Of a stretch of DNA of 15,844 bases, positions 14,178-15,844 are shown one piece after another; positions within the stretch are counted from its first letter, which is position 1; each line of letters opens with the position of its first letter. This DNA is from Clostridia bacterium (GTDB lineage: Bacteria; Bacillota; Clostridia; Oscillospirales; CAG-272): positions 1 to 15,844 of the forward strand of contig CAAGGQ010000109.1 in assembly GCA_900769475.1 (NCBI GenBank), given 5' to 3'. A program made the translations under genes and the position numbers. Below the pieces are notes generated by a model. That model was not told the origin of the DNA. It was given only the letters and a program-made list of their open reading frames with translations, and did no database searches.

Positions 14178-14198
14178 CAAAAAAGAAATTTTTTTAAA

Positions 14199-14221
14199 TT
14201 TTTTTCAAAAACCTCTTGCAA
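14199..14221 (+). repeat. 23-bp upstream promoter element shared with tRNA-Glu
   Basis: Seven Ts followed by CAAAAACCTCTTGCAA occur here and, identically, on the minus strand at 6375-6353. In both places the last six bases are the -35 hexamer. A shorter version, CAAAAAAACCTCTTGCA, precedes the araC operon on the minus strand near 3757-3741. Confidence 0.8.
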
Positions 14222-14244
14222 TTTCCATTCGGTTGTGATACAAT
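14216..14244 (+). promoter_or_regulatory. Promoter of rpsT
   Basis: TTGCAA (14216-14221) and TACAAT (14239-14244) are 17 bp apart. The start near 14251 gives a leader of about 83 nt. In it AGCGG (14247-14251) can pair with CCGCT (14287-14291) just before five Ts, and TTTAAG pairs with CTTAAA (14293-14312). A regulatory leader is possible but unproven. Confidence 0.8.
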
Positions 14245-14333
14245 ATAGCGGTATATGAATGAAAGTTGTGCGCACCCTCTCAGGCGCCGCTTTTTAAGTA
14301 TCATTGCTTAAAATTTAAGGGAGGTGAACAAAG

Positions 14334-14600
14334 ATGGCAAACATCAAATCCGCAAAGAAGAGAATCAGAACCATTGAGGCAAAGACCCTGCAGAACAAGA
14401 TGCACCGCACGTCTCTCAAGACCGAGATGAAGAAGTTCGACGCAGCAATCGCTTCCGGTGATGTGGAGGCAGCTCAGGCAGCTTACAAGGCAGCTGTAAA
14501 GAAGGTTGACCAGGCTGCAGCTTACGGCATCATTCATAAGAACGCCGCCGCTCACAAGAAGAGCCAGTTTACGAAGAAGATCAACGAACTGGGCAAGTAA
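14334..14600 (+). CDS. rpsT: 30S ribosomal protein S20
   Basis: The 88-residue basic protein begins MANIKSAKKRIRTIEAKTLQ, a typical S20 N-terminus, and continues with the three-helix pattern of the family. NKMHRTSLKTEMKKFDAAI forms part of the first long helix. The conserved C-terminal IIHKNAAAHKKSQFTKKIN region contacts 16S rRNA. S20 is a primary binder of the 16S 5' and 3'-minor domains. The length is normal. GGGAGGTG lies eight bases before the ATG. The gene is a single-gene unit with its own promoter, an 83-nt leader and a strong terminator. Confidence 0.97.
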   Translation: MANIKSAKKRIRTIEAKTLQNKMHRTSLKTEMKKFDAAIASGDVEAAQAAYKAAVKKVDQAAAYGIIHKNAAAHKKSQFTKKINELGK

Positions 14601-14645
14601 TGTTCCCATTCGCCGCGGCCCAACCCACCGCATGCGATAGAAATG

Positions 14646-14685
14646 ACGCAAGGATCCCTTGGATCTTTGCGTTTTTTCTTTTTTT
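14646..14685 (+). terminator. Strong intrinsic terminator of rpsT
   Basis: ACGCAAGGATCC (14646-14657) pairs with GGATCTTTGCGT (14661-14672), a 12-bp stem with one G-U pair and a CTT loop. It is followed by a T-rich run, TTTTTTCTTTTTTT. Confidence 0.93.
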
Positions 14686-14688
14686 ACA

Positions 14689-14717
14689 TTGACACCAAAA
14701 AAAATTGATGCTATAAT
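14689..14717 (+). promoter_or_regulatory. Consensus promoter of cysK
   Basis: TTGACA (14689-14694) and TATAAT (14712-14717), both perfect, are separated by 17 bp. The start near 14724 gives a leader of about 28 nt with no room for an S-box or T-box, so no riboswitch control is visible. Confidence 0.9.
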
Positions 14718-14751
14718 GATAGCAATTCGATCCTTTTGAAAGGAGAATCTT

Positions 14752-15678
14752 ATGATCTATCATTCCATTGAGGAGCTGGTGGGCAACACCCCCTTGCTGC
14801 TTCCCCACCGCTACCTGAAGCAATACGCCCCCGAAGCAACCATCTACTGCAAGCTGGAATCCTTCAATCCGGCGGGCAGCGCCAAGGATCGGGTGGCCCT
14901 TTCCATGATTTTGGACGCCGAGGAGCGGGGTCTGCTCACCCCCGGAGCCACCATCATTGAACCCACCAGCGGAAACACGGGCATTGGTCTGGCCGCCATT
15001 GCCGCGGCGCGAGGCTATCGGGTGATCCTGACCATGCCCGACACCATGAGCCTGGAGCGCCGCAGTCTGCTTTCTGCCTACGGTGCCGAGATCCTGCTGA
15101 CCCCGGGAAGCGAGGGCATGCGGGGCTCCATTGCCAAGGCCGAGGAGCTGGCCGCCGCCATTCCCGGAAGCTTCCTCCCCTCCCAGTTCGATAATCCCGC
15201 CAATCCCGCCGCCCATCGGGCCACCACCGGTCCCGAGATCTGGCGGGACACCCAAGGCAAGGTCGATCTCTTTGTGGCCGGCGTGGGCACGGGGGGAACG
15301 CTGAGCGGTGTGGGAGCCTACTTAAAGGAACAAAATCCCGCTTGCCGCATCGTGGCCATCGAGCCTGCCGCCTCTCCCCTGCTCTCCCGAGGAGTTGCCG
15401 GCCCTCACGGCCTGCAGGGCATTGGCGCCAATTTCGTACCCGACAATCTGGACCGCTCCCTGTGTGACGAGATCCTGACCGTGACCGAGGAAGAAGCCTA
15501 CGCCGCCGCGCAAGCGCTGGCCGCCACCGAAGGCATCCTTTGCGGCATCACCTCTGGCGCCGCCCTCCACGGTGCCACGCTGCTGGCAAAGCGCCCCGAA
15601 AACGAGGGCAAGTGCATCGTTGCTCTCCTTCCCGACACGGGGGAACGCTATCTCTCCACCCCGCTATTCCAAAAATAA
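14752..15678 (+). CDS. cysK: O-acetylserine sulfhydrylase (cysteine synthase), PLP-dependent
   Basis: The 308-residue enzyme joins O-acetylserine and sulfide to make cysteine in the cytoplasm. Fold-type II PLP motifs are all present. ELVGNTPL is at the N-terminus. The cofactor lysine is K45 in FNPAGSAKDR. The substrate-binding loop PTSGNTG is at 71-77. QFDNPANPAAH precedes the phosphate-binding GVGTGGTLSGVG. GITSGAAL near the end supplies the serine facing the PLP ring nitrogen. Length and motif order match CysK, with no CBS or CysM-type extension. The GVG and GIGANFVP segments also fit. AAAGGAG precedes the ATG by seven bases. It is a single-gene unit between two strong terminators. Confidence 0.95.
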   Translation: MIYHSIEELVGNTPLLLPHRYLKQYAPEATIYCKLESFNPAGSAKDRVALSMILDAEERGLLTPGATIIEPTSGNTGIGLAAIAAARGYRVILTMPDTMSLERRSLLSAYGAEILLTPGSEGMRGSIAKAEELAAAIPGSFLPSQFDNPANPAAHRATTGPEIWRDTQGKVDLFVAGVGTGGTLSGVGAYLKEQNPACRIVAIEPAASPLLSRGVAGPHGLQGIGANFVPDNLDRSLCDEILTVTEEEAYAAAQALAATEGILCGITSGAALHGATLLAKRPENEGKCIVALLPDTGERYLSTPLFQK

Positions 15679-15687
15679 GACTAGGAA

Positions 15688-15730
15688 AACCCCCGCATCT
15701 GCGACAGCCGTCGCGGATGCGGGGGTTCTT
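15688..15730 (+). terminator. Bidirectional intrinsic terminator between cysK and a convergent gene
   Basis: An 18-bp stem forms between 15688-15705 and 15710-15727 (AACCCCCGCATC...GATGCGGGGGTT) with a T-G wobble and an AGCC loop. TTCTTTC follows on the plus strand, and GGGGGTTTTCC is read on the minus strand. It can thus end both cysK and the convergent gene at the right edge. Confidence 0.92.
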
Positions 15731-15745
15731 TCATTCGTATGCTTT

Positions 15746-15844
15746 TTAATAGAGGATCTCGTAGTCGCCGCTCTTGGCTGTAACGGGGATCCAACGGGTT
15801 CCAACGAAAATGCCGTTGGTGTAAATGCCCTTTTCCTCGCCCTC
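15746..15844 (-). CDS. Unidentified gene, 3' end only (truncated by window edge)
   Basis: The last 32 codons and a TAA stop (15748-15746) lie on the minus strand, convergent with cysK and sharing its terminator. The peptide ends GIYTNGIFVGTRWIPVTAKS then GDYEILY. It looks strand-forming and soluble. I do not recognise a family. The frame is open to the window edge, it uses the same GC-rich codons as its neighbours, and it ends just before a terminator, so a real gene is likely. Confidence 0.6.
   Translation of the reverse strand, partial: EGEEKGIYTNGIFVGTRWIPVTAKSGDYEILY

Noticed and set aside
1..15844. CRISPR arrays, insertion sequences, integrase or toxin-antitoxin genes
   Set aside because: No regularly spaced repeats, transposase motifs (DDE/HUH), integrase motifs or typical small toxin pairs were seen.

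Overview
The window looks like chromosomal DNA from a Gram-positive anaerobe of the class Clostridia, probably an uncultured gut-type lineage. It is GC-rich in genes with AT-rich gaps. Promoters are sigma-A-like with 17-18 bp spacers, Shine-Dalgarno sites are AGGAGG-type, and two complete genes start with TTG. Protein families such as DUF1292, a membrane-anchored SbcC-like ATPase next to an Mre11-like phosphoesterase, HemW and S20 fit this. No species call is made, and there are no insertion sequences, phage genes or CRISPR arrays.

Region 1 (1-6050) is a carbohydrate locus. A minus-strand run encodes an AraC-type regulator, an ABC/OLD-like ATPase, a GNAT acetyltransferase, an MFS transporter and the start of a further gene. 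Most junctions overlap by a few bases, so this is almost certainly one operon. Divergent from it is a cytoplasmic GH78 alpha-L-rhamnosidase. The two promoters overlap in a gap of about 105 bp. The likely logic is that the transporter imports rhamnosides, the rhamnosidase cleaves them and the AraC protein senses the sugar.

Region 2 (6050-7190) is rich in RNA. It holds a minus-strand tRNA-Glu(CTC) with encoded CCA, followed by an unusually structured trailer that ends in a terminator. Next come a DUF523 gene and a ~200-nt rod-shaped segment that resembles 6S RNA.

Region 3 (7191-12502) is a minus-strand genome-maintenance block: a YhaO-like phosphoesterase, a YhaN-like membrane-anchored SMC/SbcC-like ATPase, HemW, and a DUF1292 protein with its own promoter.

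Region 4 (12503-14177, plus) holds a perfect consensus promoter with a nine-codon ORF, then two unrecognised membrane proteins. Each of these two has its own promoter, and the promoters are near-identical 41-bp copies.

Region 5 (14199-15730, plus) contains rpsT and cysK as separate units with consensus promoters and strong terminators. The right edge carries the end of an unidentified minus-strand gene.

The best leads for something undescribed are the structured RNA behind tRNA-Glu, the 6S-like element, the duplicated promoter cassette, and an upstream promoter motif shared by three transcription units.
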